Source of the DNA: Streptomyces formicae
GTDB taxonomy: Bacteria > Actinomycetota > Actinomycetes > Streptomycetales > Streptomycetaceae
Reading direction: 5' to 3'
Length of the DNA stretch: 64,000 bases
Assembly (NCBI RefSeq): GCF_002556545.1
Contig: NZ_CP022685.1
Location: forward strand, 4,938,001-5,002,000
A model generated the notes under the pieces. It made no database searches and was not told the origin of the DNA. It saw only the letters and a program-made list of their open reading frames with translations. Below, piece by piece: positions 1-8,217 of this stretch. Each line of letters starts with the position of its first letter. Position 1 is the stretch's first letter. Made by a program: the position numbers and the translations under genes.

Positions 1-51
1 CTTCTAGTCGGCATCCACCTCGTCACTGGGCGTACCGGTGGACCGGCCGGG

Positions 52-483
52 TCACTGAACGGTGTCGGAGCGGTCGTTGCAGAGTGCCCAGATCACGAAG
101 ACGCCGATCGCGATCGAGATGAGCGCCCAGACCGGCGTGTACGGCAGCCACAGGAACTGCGCCACGATGGCCAGTGCCGCGAGTGCGACGCCGCTCGCCC
201 TGGCCCAGCTCGCGCCCTTGAGGATGCCCCAGCCGACGGCGGCCACGAGGATGCCGAGCACGAGGTGGATCCAGCCCCACGTGGTGAGGTTGAACTTGTA
301 GACGTAGTCGCCGATGCGCTCGTAGACGTCGTCCTTGGCGATGCCCGCGATGCCTTCGAGGACGCCGAGGATGCCGTTCACCATCATCAGGACACCGGCG
401 AACATCGTGCCGCCGGACGCCCAGGAAGCGGAGTCCCTCTCGTGGTCGCGCTCGGGCCTGTGGGGTGCAGTCGCGCTGCTCAT
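52..483 (-). CDS. Small integral membrane protein (DUF7144-like)
   Basis: A 143-residue protein. After a charged N-terminal tail of about 22 residues it has four hydrophobic segments (roughly residues 26-48, 68-90, 94-112 and 115-135), so it should sit in the cytoplasmic membrane. The composition and the NGILGVLEG and GWIHLVLGI motifs match the small actinobacterial membrane family now called DUF7144, whose function is unknown. The ATG at 483 was chosen because GGAAGGGG lies just upstream. Longer in-frame extensions give low-complexity Arg-rich sequence typical of a shadow frame. The 51 bases between its stop and the window edge hold nothing I recognise. Confidence 0.82.
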   Translation of the reverse strand: MSSATAPHRPERDHERDSASWASGGTMFAGVLMMVNGILGVLEGIAGIAKDDVYERIGDYVYKFNLTTWGWIHLVLGILVAAVGWGILKGASWARASGVALAALAIVAQFLWLPYTPVWALISIAIGVFVIWALCNDRSDTVQ

Positions 484-577
484 GGGCGCCGCCCCTTCCG
501 TGTGCTCGGGAACCCACAGCGTCGAACGGCCGCCGGGGCGGGGCGAGCGGGCGTGCGCCGAACGGGTGACGTGACGG

Positions 578-1528
578 CTACCGGAGATCCGTGGCGACCC
601 TCTCGGTGACCACCGAGGCCATCCGCCGGATGCCCGGCGAGCGGACCGGGCAGGGCCGGGACCTGGCCGTGGTCGGCGCCAGACAGAAGTGCAGGAAGTC
701 GTCGTCGAGGTGGAGAGCCGTACGACCGGTGCCCCGCTCCGTGCAGTACGCGGAATGCTCACGCTCGTACGCCGTGCACGGCAGCTTCTCCACCCACGTG
801 TAGCGGTCCGACGCCGGGGCCACCGCCTTGCCCGCGTCGGCGACGAGGTCGCCCGAGGCACGGGCCTGCGCCTCGTAGATCGCGTTCACGCGCCGCACGC
901 GGTCGGGGGTGATCGCGTCGGGGCCCTGGAGCACCCACACGACACGGGTCCGCTCACCGCCCGCGCCCCGGATCTGCGCGGCCAGCCGCCGCGCGTCGGC
1001 CGCGTACCGCGCGAAGTACTCCGCGCGCCGCTTGTCGTACGTGATCCCCTTCATGCAGGGCGTGTAGCCCCACGCGTTGCCCCAGAACTGGAGGACGACG
1101 TAGTCGGGCCGCTGCGCCCGCACCAGGGCGGCGGCCTTGTCCTTGTCGGGGACCAGGGAGTCCTCACCCGTACCGTCGAGGTAGTCGCACAGGGTCGTCC
1201 CCGAGTACGGCGCGCTGCGGTACCGCGCGCCGAGGCGGTCCTTCAGCTGCGCGCCGAGGACGTCCTGGTTCTCCATGGCGAGGGAGTCGCCGAGGTAGAG
1301 GACCTTGGGGGCGGGCTTGTCCGGGGCGTCCGGGGCGTCCGGTGCGCCCCTGTCGGCACGCGGCCGAGTCGAGCCGGAGGGCGGCACGGACGGTTCGGGA
1401 GGCGCCGCGCTGCCCGTGGCGTCGGGCAGGTCGGCCGGTGCCGCGTCCCCGGACCCGGGGTCCCCGCAGGCGCCGAGCAACAGCAGCCCGGCGAGGACCC
1501 CCGCGCTCCAAAGATTCCGCTTCCGCAT
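578..1528 (-). CDS. SGNH/GDSL-hydrolase-like lipoprotein
   Basis: A 316-residue exported protein. It starts with a lipoprotein signal peptide (hydrophobic core then LLGAC, lipidated Cys at residue 21), followed by a Pro/Ala-rich linker to about residue 75. The SGNH hydrolase fold follows: block I is LYLGDSLA with the nucleophile Ser about 82, a block III-like Asn lies in FWGNAWGY (about 151), and a block V-like Asp/His pair lies in DDDFLHFC near residue 285. Family members remove acyl or acetyl groups from esters and cell-surface polymers. The substrate cannot be read from the sequence. GGGAG precedes the ATG. The next gene upstream (1638-2834) is in the same orientation, 109 bp away. Confidence 0.85.
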   Translation of the reverse strand: MRKRNLWSAGVLAGLLLLGACGDPGSGDAAPADLPDATGSAAPPEPSVPPSGSTRPRADRGAPDAPDAPDKPAPKVLYLGDSLAMENQDVLGAQLKDRLGARYRSAPYSGTTLCDYLDGTGEDSLVPDKDKAAALVRAQRPDYVVLQFWGNAWGYTPCMKGITYDKRRAEYFARYAADARRLAAQIRGAGGERTRVVWVLQGPDAITPDRVRRVNAIYEAQARASGDLVADAGKAVAPASDRYTWVEKLPCTAYEREHSAYCTERGTGRTALHLDDDFLHFCLAPTTARSRPCPVRSPGIRRMASVVTERVATDLR

Positions 1529-1637
1529 GCGGCAACTCCCGCCCCAGACAGCCGAAATGGCCCTCAGGCAAGCACATGCGGGACGGCGATGGAAGGCATC
1601 CGCGTGCCAAGTACGGCGGCGCAGGTGGGGCGAGGGC

Positions 1638-2834
1638 TCAGCCGCGCCGCGCCGCGCGCTCGAAGTGCCGCGACAGCGCGTCGAAGGACTCCTTCGGCTC
1701 CCAGTGCCAGGGTGACTCCGGGTCCTCGGGGCGCTCCCTGACCGTCTTGACGAGGCTGTAGCTGGAGGCGTCGATGTCGTAGCGCGGCTCGTCGGAGCGG
1801 TGCGGGGAGGCGGGGTCCACGAAGTTGTAGACGAGGGCCGCGTACAGGTTCATCGACTCGAAGACGTCGAAGACGTCGAGGAGGTACGCGGCCTGGGTGC
1901 GCTCGCTCCGCTTGATCCCGGGGGCGAGCTCCGGGGGATCCTTGGTGTAGTCGACGGAGTCGTGCCACCCCATGCCGCCGTCCTGCGGCGCCCCCTCGTA
2001 CGTGCAGCAGCCGCACTCGGTGATCGCCACCGGCTTGCCCCAACGCAGGTGCGGGCTCAGGTCCTTGACGTACGCGGCCTTGGTCCTGTGGTACCCGTAG
2101 TAGTTGACGCTGACGATGTCGAAGAGCGACCAGTCGACGTCCTCGTCGTGCGCGGCGCCGTAGGTGAGCGGGCCGTGGAAGACGGAGCGGCCTGTCTTCG
2201 CCGCCTTGCCGATGAAGGCGTGCAGCTTCCTCGCCATCTCCTCCGGGTCGAAGTTCCCCTTCAGGATGTTCTCCACCCGCTCCACGGCGTTGGCGCCGGG
2301 CACGATGCCCGGCACGAACAGCACGAACTCGCAGCCCACGCTGAGGTGCACGTCCGCGCCGTGGGCGCGCAGCCGCTCCGCGTGCCGTCCCGTCTCCGCG
2401 AGATGATCGAGGATGTCCCGCTCGGGGACGTCGCCGAGGCGGGGCTGGAGCCAGACGCGCAGACCGCGTTCGGCGGCCTCGTCGGCGGTGGCCGCGAGGC
2501 GCTCCACGCCGTCGCCGAAGACGGACACGGCGTTCGCGCGCAGGTCCCGGCGGACGGCCCGCATGTCGCGGCGCATGCGGGCGGCCGTCCAGCGCGTGGC
2601 GTGCGACTCGCCGTCGCCGACCTCGTAGCAGACGCCCCGCTGGGCGAGCCCCCGCCGCTCCCCCGGGGCGGCGGGGGCCCGGGTGCGGGCGGCGACGGGC
2701 GCGGGGCCGGTGGCGGGTGCGGGGCCGGTGGCGACTGCCCGGTCCGTGCCGAGCAGGCCGCCGGTCACCGCGACGGCGCCGACCGCACCGGCCCCCGCCA
2801 GGAAACGTCCCCTGCTGATTCCCTCGGTGCGCAC
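1638..2834 (-). CDS. Exported glycoside-hydrolase-like (TIM-barrel) protein
   Basis: A 398-residue protein. Its N-terminus (SRGRFLAG followed by an Ala/Gly-rich hydrophobic stretch) looks like a Tat-type or Sec signal, followed by a low-complexity Ala/Pro linker to about residue 55. The rest resembles a clan-A glycosidase-like barrel: SVNYYGYH after a DWSLFDIV strand, then PVAITECGCC, where the Glu sits where a family nucleophile would. A CEFVLFVPG segment earlier could carry the acid/base. Relatives are often labelled abortive infection protein in Streptomyces annotation, a name I cannot support from the sequence. The start is GTG at 2834 with GGGAGG five bases upstream. Substrate unknown. 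Confidence 0.7.
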   Translation of the reverse strand: MRTEGISRGRFLAGAGAVGAVAVTGGLLGTDRAVATGPAPATGPAPVAARTRAPAAPGERRGLAQRGVCYEVGDGESHATRWTAARMRRDMRAVRRDLRANAVSVFGDGVERLAATADEAAERGLRVWLQPRLGDVPERDILDHLAETGRHAERLRAHGADVHLSVGCEFVLFVPGIVPGANAVERVENILKGNFDPEEMARKLHAFIGKAAKTGRSVFHGPLTYGAAHDEDVDWSLFDIVSVNYYGYHRTKAAYVKDLSPHLRWGKPVAITECGCCTYEGAPQDGGMGWHDSVDYTKDPPELAPGIKRSERTQAAYLLDVFDVFESMNLYAALVYNFVDPASPHRSDEPRYDIDASSYSLVKTVRERPEDPESPWHWEPKESFDALSRHFERAARRG

Positions 2835-2975
2835 ATCGCCTCCCGTGAACCGGCCGCGGCCCTTCGCCGCCGCACGGGTCCCAGCGTTGCCGCAGGGGGG
2901 TGCGGGGGACGTCGTTCTTTGGTCTATGCGGGGGCGACGGAGGTCGCAACGGCCTTCTGCGCGGCGCGACTTAGG

Positions 2976-3449
2976 TCAGTAGCGCAGGGCGGTGGTGACG
3001 TTCGCCTTCACGTCGCCCTTGTCGGCGCCGTCGAGCTTGTGCGTGCTGCGGGCCGTGCCGTCATCGGACTCGCCCGCGGGGACGTCGGCGAGCGTGACCA
3101 CGACCGTGTCCAGAAGCTTGCCGTCCGGATTCTTGAAGGAGACCTGGACGGCGAAGGTCTTCGACGCGTCGGTGGTGTTCTCGGCGGTGACCCGTACGGT
3201 GCTGCGGCCGTCCCCGTCGGTGGAGGGCTCACCGAGCCGTACGTCGCCCCTGGCGTCGATGCCGCCCTTGATCTCGCCGATCTTCTCGCCCGCGCGGGCG
3301 GTGGCCGAGGCGACGGCGGAGGCGGCCTTGCTGGCGGCGTCGGAGGGGCTCTCCCCGTCGGAGCAGGCTGTCGCTCCCAGGGCGAGGGCGCCCGCGATCA
3401 CTGCGGCGGTGATCCCGCGCGTCCTGCCCCTGCTCCCGTTCCCGGCCAT
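2976..3449 (-). CDS. Putative lipoprotein with FxLYD-like domain
   Basis: A 157-residue protein. A signal peptide ending ALGATACSDG gives a lipobox with the lipidated Cys about residue 27. A short Ala-rich helical linker leads into a beta-sandwich-like segment (VRVTAENTTDASKTFAVQVSF, then DVPAGESDD) typical of FxLYD or DUF-type extracellular domains that describe stabilised loose ends of secretion proteins. No catalytic residues are visible. The ATG at 3449 has GGAGG upstream. The open frame continues further upstream, but only into repeat sequence, so that extension was rejected. Function unknown. Confidence 0.75.
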   Translation of the reverse strand: MAGNGSRGRTRGITAAVIAGALALGATACSDGESPSDAASKAASAVASATARAGEKIGEIKGGIDARGDVRLGEPSTDGDGRSTVRVTAENTTDASKTFAVQVSFKNPDGKLLDTVVVTLADVPAGESDDGTARSTHKLDGADKGDVKANVTTALRY

Positions 3450-3560
3450 GCCGCCTCCATTGCTCGCTCCACGTGGTCCCCATCCAGTGAAGTCCAGCGG
3501 GCCGGTGCGCGCACGCTGGGGCGGTGTTCTTCCGCGTTCTTCCGCGGGTGCGGGTGCGGG

Positions 3561-3750
3561 TGCGTCGTGGCTTGTCGCGCAGTTCCCCGCGCCCCTAAAG
3601 AGCCCGGGGCTCGTGCCGTCCTGAGGGTGCGAGTGCGTCGTGGCTTGTCGCGCAGTTCCCCGCGCCCCTAAAAACAGAGACCCGCACCGGTCCGTCCTGC
3701 GGGTGGGGGCCCCGTAAGGGGCGCGGGGAACTGCGCGATCAGCCACGGCG
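3561..3750. repeat. Cluster of three Streptomyces-type intergenic GC-rich repeats
   Basis: Two direct copies of an element with the core CTTGTCGCGCAGTTCCCCGC followed by GCCCCTAAA lie at about 3561-3600 and 3634-3672. A reverse-complement copy (about 3711-3750) carries CCCGTAAGGGGCGCGGGGAA and ends in AGCCAC. Similar elements lie at 4231-4248 and 59861-59910. The copies can fold into strong hairpins. Such elements are common between Streptomyces genes and probably act as terminators or mRNA-end structures. Confidence 0.75.
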
Positions 3751-3785
3751 GGGCCGCAGACGAACACCGCCCCCCAGCGCAGCGC

Positions 3786-4151
3786 CTACCGCGCGACGAA
3801 CTGCGTCAGGATCGCCTGCACCTCGTAGATGTCGACACCCTTGGTGAACGTCTTCTGCATCGGCGTCGGGTTGCTGGATATCCAGATCTTCAACTCGGCG
3901 TCGAGGTCGAAGTGCCCGGCCGTCTCCACCGCGAAGTGCGTGATGCTGCGGTAGGGGATCGAGTGGTACTCGACCTTCTTGCCGGTGATGCCCTGCTTGT
4001 CGATCATGATCAGGCGCCGGTCGGTGAACAGCATCGTGTCGCGTATGAGCGTGTACGCGGCGTGCACCTGCTCACCGTGGCCGAGCAGCCGTGCGTACTC
4101 GCTCTGCGCCTTCATCGGATCGACGGTGTGCGCGTTCCCGAAAAGTGCCAT
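3786..4151 (-). CDS. PH-domain protein (bacterial bPH/YvbH type)
   Basis: A 121-residue cytosolic protein covering a single bacterial pleckstrin-homology-like domain. Hallmarks are DTMLFTDRRLIMIDKQGITGKKVEYHSIPYRSITHFAVETAG read in parts: the TDRRLI strand, the YRSI strand, the Leu-rich sheet and a C-terminal helix ending VQAILTQFVAR. The fold is well known, but bacterial members mostly have no assigned ligand. The ATG at 4151 is preceded by GGGGGACC. It stands alone between the repeat cluster and the end of the AfsR-like gene. Confidence 0.85.
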   Translation of the reverse strand: MALFGNAHTVDPMKAQSEYARLLGHGEQVHAAYTLIRDTMLFTDRRLIMIDKQGITGKKVEYHSIPYRSITHFAVETAGHFDLDAELKIWISSNPTPMQKTFTKGVDIYEVQAILTQFVAR

Positions 4152-4230
4152 GTCAGGTCCCCCAGTAGATGAATTCCCACGCCCCGTGTCCCGGCTGAGT
4201 CACGGGATCTCCCCAGCGTAACCGGGGCAC

Positions 4231-4248
4231 GCGCCCCGTAAGGGGCGC
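4231..4248. terminator. Hairpin GCGCCCC-GTAA-GGGGCGC
   Basis: A perfect 7-bp stem with a GTAA loop, 13 bases beyond the stop of the minus-strand AfsR-like gene. It belongs to the same sequence family as the 3561-3750 repeats. It is placed to end transcription of that gene. Confidence 0.55.
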
Positions 4249-4260
4249 GACGCAGGAGCC

Positions 4261-7200
4261 CTACGGAGCCGACGCGGCCCGCGCGTCCTGCGCGCCCCGC
4301 GCGAACGCCTCCGTGAAGGCCGTCTCACCCAGGACGGCCCCCGCCGCCCCCGCGATCCGGTCGACGTCGACACGCTCGGCAGGCGGCAGCGGCGCGCACA
4401 CGCTGCGACGGGCCGCATCGGCGGCGCCCAGCAGCCGCGCCGCACGCTCGGCCCCCGCCGGGCCCCCGGCCAGCGACGCCGCGCCCGCCAGGCCCTCCAG
4501 GGAGAGCGCGATGGCGCGCGGTTCGGCGAGGGCGTGGGCGATCTTCAGGGCGGTGCGGTGTTCCCTCTCGGCCAGGGCGCCGTCCGCCCGCAGCTCCGCG
4601 ATGAAACCCAGTTCGGCGTGGAGCAGATGATCACCGGCCGGTGAGGACACGTCGGCGTGCCGGTCGCGGATGCGGAGCAGATGGGACTCGGCGGCGGTGA
4701 GGTCACCGGCGCGGCGGGCCCCCAGGGCGAGTCCCATCTCCGCGTGGATCTCCCCGTACCGATAACCCTGCTCCACCGCCAACACCCGCGCCCGCTCGTG
4801 CAGTTCGCGTGCCTCGTCCCACTCGCGGGTGAGCAGGGCGAGCCGCCCGAGCCCGGAGAGCCGCGCCGACACCTCGGCGGCGAGGCCCAGTTCACGGGCG
4901 ATGCCCAGCCCCTCGTCCTGACGCCGCGCGGCCTCCTCGTAATCGCCCTTGATCTCGGCGAGCGCGGCGAGCGGCGCGACGGTCTGCAACTCGCCCCACC
5001 TGTCGCCGAGGTCACGGAAGATCTCCGCGCTGCGCAGCCCGTCGCGCCCGAGGGTGTCCAGGTCGCCGCGGATCAGCGCGTGCATGGCGCGCAGGGAGAG
5101 GGCGGCCGCCGTGCTCCACCGGTCGCTGACGGCCTCGGCGATTCGGAGGGCGCGGTCGTTGACGTCCTCGCTGACGGCGGGTTCCCCGGCGCTGAAGAGC
5201 CCGTAGGCGCAGAGCCAGAGGGTCCGGGCCCCGTCAGGGGTGCGGGGGACCTCGTGCGCGGCGGCCACGACAGGGCCCTCGCCCGGCCGTTCGCCGGTGA
5301 GCAGCGCGAACGCGTCCCGCAGGGCACGGAGTTCGGTGCGGTCAGGGTGCTGGTCCAGTACGGCGGTGAGCTCACGGAGGGCCTCCGAGAGGCGCCCCCG
5401 CAGCAGCCACCACCACGTGAGCGCGACTCCGAGCCGTACCCCTTCCTCGCCACCCCGGCCGGAGGCGAGCGCCGCGCGGAGATTGGCGGCCTCGGCGTCG
5501 AGGCGCCGGAGCCAGACCCGCTGTTCGCCGTCGCGGAGCCGGGGTTCGGCGCGCTCGGAGAGGTCCAGGTAGTAGCGGAGGTGCCGCTCCCGTACGCCGG
5601 CGAGGTCCTCCATCTCCCGCAGCCGGTCACGGGCGTACGCGGCGACGGACTCCAGGAGCCGGTAGCGCGGGGCGGCCCCCGAGCGGCCGGGGGCCATCAC
5701 GACCAGGGAGCGGTCGACGAGCCGGGTCACCAGGTCGAGGACATCGTCGCGGGCCACGCCGTCCCCCGCGCACACCGCCTCCGCCGCGTCGAGCGTGCAG
5801 CCGTCGTGGTGCACGGCGAGACGGCGCAGGATGATCCGCTCCGGGGCGCTGAGCAGCTCCCAGCTCCAGTCGATCATCGCCCGGAGGGTCTGCTGACGGG
5901 CCGGGGCGCCGCGCTGCCCGGAGCTGAGCAGCCGGAACCGGTCGCCGAGGCGCTCGGCCAACTCCCTTACGCCCAGGGCGCGTACGCGGGTGGCGGCGAG
6001 TTCGAGGGCGAGGGGGATGCCGTCCAGCCTTCGGCAGATCTCCGCGACGGCGGCGGCATCGTCGGCGTCGTCGGCGGCGGGCATGAAGCCCGGGGCGGAG
6101 GCGGCGACGCGGGCGGTGAACAGGCTGACCGCGTCGGCGGGCCGCAGGGGCTCGACGAGGAACACGGACTCGCCGGTGAGGCCGAGGGGTTCCTGACTGG
6201 TGGCGAGGATCCGTACGCCGGGCGCGGCGCGGAGCAGGGAGCCGACGAGACGGGACGCCTCCTCGACGACCTGCTCACAGTTGTCGAGGACGAGCAACAG
6301 GCGCCGCTCGCGCAGGGCGTGGGCGAGGCGGGGTACGGAGCCGGTGGCGGGCCCGGGCGTCCCGGAGGGGACGTCGTCCCGCAGCCCGAGCACCCCGGCG
6401 ACGACCTGCGCGAGCGCGTCGACCCCGCTCCCGCCGGGCACCCCGGCGAACTCCACGAGCCAGACCCCGTCCGCCACCTCCGCACCGCCCACCCGCCCTG
6501 CCGCCTCCCACCCCAACCGCGTCTTGCCGACGCCACCGGGTCCGGTCAACGTCACCAGGCGTGCGGTGGTGAGGAGTTGGGCCACTTCGTGGGTGGGCCG
6601 GTCGCGGCCGATGAGGGGGGTCAGGGCGGTGGGCAGGTTGGTGCGGGGCTGAGTGGGGGCCGGGATGGGAGCCGGGGTGGGAGCCGGGGTGGGCTCTGCG
6701 CCCCTGCCCGCCGTACCGGGGGTGGGCGGGGCGACGGACGCCACCGGGCCGACGGACGCCACCGGACCGACCAGTCCCGGATCCTGCCGCAATATCGCCT
6801 CATGGAGTGCCGTCAGCTCCGGGCCCGGGTCCAGGCCCAGCTCCTCGGCGAGTTGGCCGCGCAGGGACGCGTACGACGCCAGCGCCTCGCTCTGGCGGCC
6901 CGCCAGGTACAGGGCGCGGATCTGCACCGCTCGCAGGCGTTCGCGCAAGGGGTGCTGGGACACCAGGGACGCGAGTTCACCGGTGAGCAGCGTGTGGTCG
7001 CCCGCGGCGAGGCGTGCCTCCGCCTGTTCCTCCAGGACGGCGAGGCGCTGTTCCGCGAGGCGGTCCGCCGACGTGCGGACGAACTCCTCGTCGGCCAGGT
7101 CCGCGTACGCGGGGCCGCGCCACAGGTCGAGCGCCTCGGTGAGCAGGTCGGCACGGCGCCGAGGGTCCTCCTCGTCCCGCGCCCGCGCCACCAAGGCGCG

Positions 7201-7575
7201 GAAGCGGAACACGTCCACCTCGTCCCGGGACCCGGACCCGGCCCCGGGCGTGGGCCCGGACCCTGACTCCGCCCCTGCCTCCGTCCCCGTCCCCGCCCCC
7301 GCGTCGACCCGCAACCGGTAGCCCGGAGCCTGACGCACCACCCGGTCCCTGCCGATCGCCCTGCGCAGCTGGGACACCTTGGACTGGAGGGCGTTGGCCG
7401 GGTTGCCGGGCGGCGCGTCGCCCCAGAGGTCGTCGATGAGCCGGTCCGCCGAGACCGGCCGCCCCTCGTGCACCAGAAGATCGGCGAGCAGCGCCCTGAC
7501 CTTCGCCTCGGGAACCCTCACCGGCTCCCCCTCGCCGTCCCACACCGTCAGTGGACCCAGCACCCCGAACCGCAT
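4261..7575 (-). CDS. AfsR/SARP-like regulator: winged helix, BTAD, NB-ARC ATPase, TPR-like region
   Basis: About 1104 residues. In order: an OmpR-type winged helix (about 1-95, starting MRFGVLGPLTV), a bacterial transcriptional activation domain (about 125-275), a Pro/Ala-rich linker with PTPAPTPAPIPAP repeats, and an NB-ARC STAND ATPase with P-loop GPGGVGKT near residue 350 and a LLLVLDNCEQ Walker B. A long helical, TPR-like C-terminal region follows. This is the AfsR domain order: DNA-binding activation gated by ATP binding and ligand or protein sensing. The start at ATG 7575 gives the canonical N-terminus; a GTG at 7593 would add six residues. It is transcribed divergently from the short SDR and MFS genes, which are plausible targets. 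Confidence 0.9.
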   Translation of the reverse strand: MRFGVLGPLTVWDGEGEPVRVPEAKVRALLADLLVHEGRPVSADRLIDDLWGDAPPGNPANALQSKVSQLRRAIGRDRVVRQAPGYRLRVDAGAGTGTEAGAESGSGPTPGAGSGSRDEVDVFRFRALVARARDEEDPRRRADLLTEALDLWRGPAYADLADEEFVRTSADRLAEQRLAVLEEQAEARLAAGDHTLLTGELASLVSQHPLRERLRAVQIRALYLAGRQSEALASYASLRGQLAEELGLDPGPELTALHEAILRQDPGLVGPVASVGPVASVAPPTPGTAGRGAEPTPAPTPAPIPAPTQPRTNLPTALTPLIGRDRPTHEVAQLLTTARLVTLTGPGGVGKTRLGWEAAGRVGGAEVADGVWLVEFAGVPGGSGVDALAQVVAGVLGLRDDVPSGTPGPATGSVPRLAHALRERRLLLVLDNCEQVVEEASRLVGSLLRAAPGVRILATSQEPLGLTGESVFLVEPLRPADAVSLFTARVAASAPGFMPAADDADDAAAVAEICRRLDGIPLALELAATRVRALGVRELAERLGDRFRLLSSGQRGAPARQQTLRAMIDWSWELLSAPERIILRRLAVHHDGCTLDAAEAVCAGDGVARDDVLDLVTRLVDRSLVVMAPGRSGAAPRYRLLESVAAYARDRLREMEDLAGVRERHLRYYLDLSERAEPRLRDGEQRVWLRRLDAEAANLRAALASGRGGEEGVRLGVALTWWWLLRGRLSEALRELTAVLDQHPDRTELRALRDAFALLTGERPGEGPVVAAAHEVPRTPDGARTLWLCAYGLFSAGEPAVSEDVNDRALRIAEAVSDRWSTAAALSLRAMHALIRGDLDTLGRDGLRSAEIFRDLGDRWGELQTVAPLAALAEIKGDYEEAARRQDEGLGIARELGLAAEVSARLSGLGRLALLTREWDEARELHERARVLAVEQGYRYGEIHAEMGLALGARRAGDLTAAESHLLRIRDRHADVSSPAGDHLLHAELGFIAELRADGALAEREHRTALKIAHALAEPRAIALSLEGLAGAASLAGGPAGAERAARLLGAADAARRSVCAPLPPAERVDVDRIAGAAGAVLGETAFTEAFARGAQDARAASAP

Positions 7576-7714
7576 GGCGATCACCGTACACACCGCGTCC
7601 GCGCCCCCGGACGGCCGACCGTCAGCCGACTGTCAGCGGACCGTCAGAGCTCCCGAAGCGCCCGCGAGCAGAGTCGTCCCCGTCAGCAGGAACCGACCGA
7701 CAAAGGAGCCGCAC

Positions 7715-8212
7715 ATGCCCAAGTACGCAGGCAGGAAGGCCGTGGTCGTCGGCGGCGCGGACGGGCTCGGGCTCGCCATCGCCAAGCGGCTCGTCGAGGG
7801 CGGCGCCGAGGTCCTTGTGACCGGCGGCCCCGCGTCCGACCTCGCGGAGGCCGCCGCCGAGGTCGGTCCCGCCGCCCACGTCATCGGCTGCGAGACCGCC
7901 GACCCGGCCGCCGTCGCCGCCCTCGGCCCCGCCGTCGCCGGACGGCTCGGCGGCATCGACCACCTCTTCGTACACGCGGAGAACGGACTTCCCCCGGCCG
8001 CACCGCCCGGCCTGCTCCGGCTCCTTCGCGAGGGCGGCTCCGTGGTGCTCACCGCCTCCTCCGCCGATCCGGCGGTCAACTCCCTCGCCCCGCTGGTCCG
8101 TTGTCGCGGCTCGGCGGACGAGGCGGCCCGCACCGCGCTCCGCCTGGCGGCGGAGACCTCACGCACCCACCCCGACTCCCTCACGTCCCTCACGCGCACG
8201 GAAAGGATCTGA
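7715..8212 (+). CDS. Short SDR-like protein lacking the catalytic YxxxK
   Basis: 165 residues. The N-terminus has a Rossmann nucleotide-binding motif (VVVGGADGLGLAIAKRL, a variant of TGxxxGxG), and a later strand, GGSVVLTASSAD, contains the usual Ser region. Typical SDRs are about 250 residues with NNAG and YxxxK motifs. Here the NNAG position reads HAENG and no Tyr-x-x-x-Lys is present, so dehydrogenase activity is doubtful. It may be a shortened or degenerate family member that still binds NAD(P). AAGGAG precedes the ATG. The MFS gene starts five bases after the stop, so the two are very likely co-transcribed. Confidence 0.75.
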   Translation: MPKYAGRKAVVVGGADGLGLAIAKRLVEGGAEVLVTGGPASDLAEAAAEVGPAAHVIGCETADPAAVAALGPAVAGRLGGIDHLFVHAENGLPPAAPPGLLRLLREGGSVVLTASSADPAVNSLAPLVRCRGSADEAARTALRLAAETSRTHPDSLTSLTRTERI

Positions 8213-8217
8213 CCCCG

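Noticed and set aside
3450..3767. N-terminal extension of the small lipoprotein
   Set aside because: It is read through repeat DNA and would remove the lipoprotein signal from the N-terminus; GGAGG supports the ATG at 3449.
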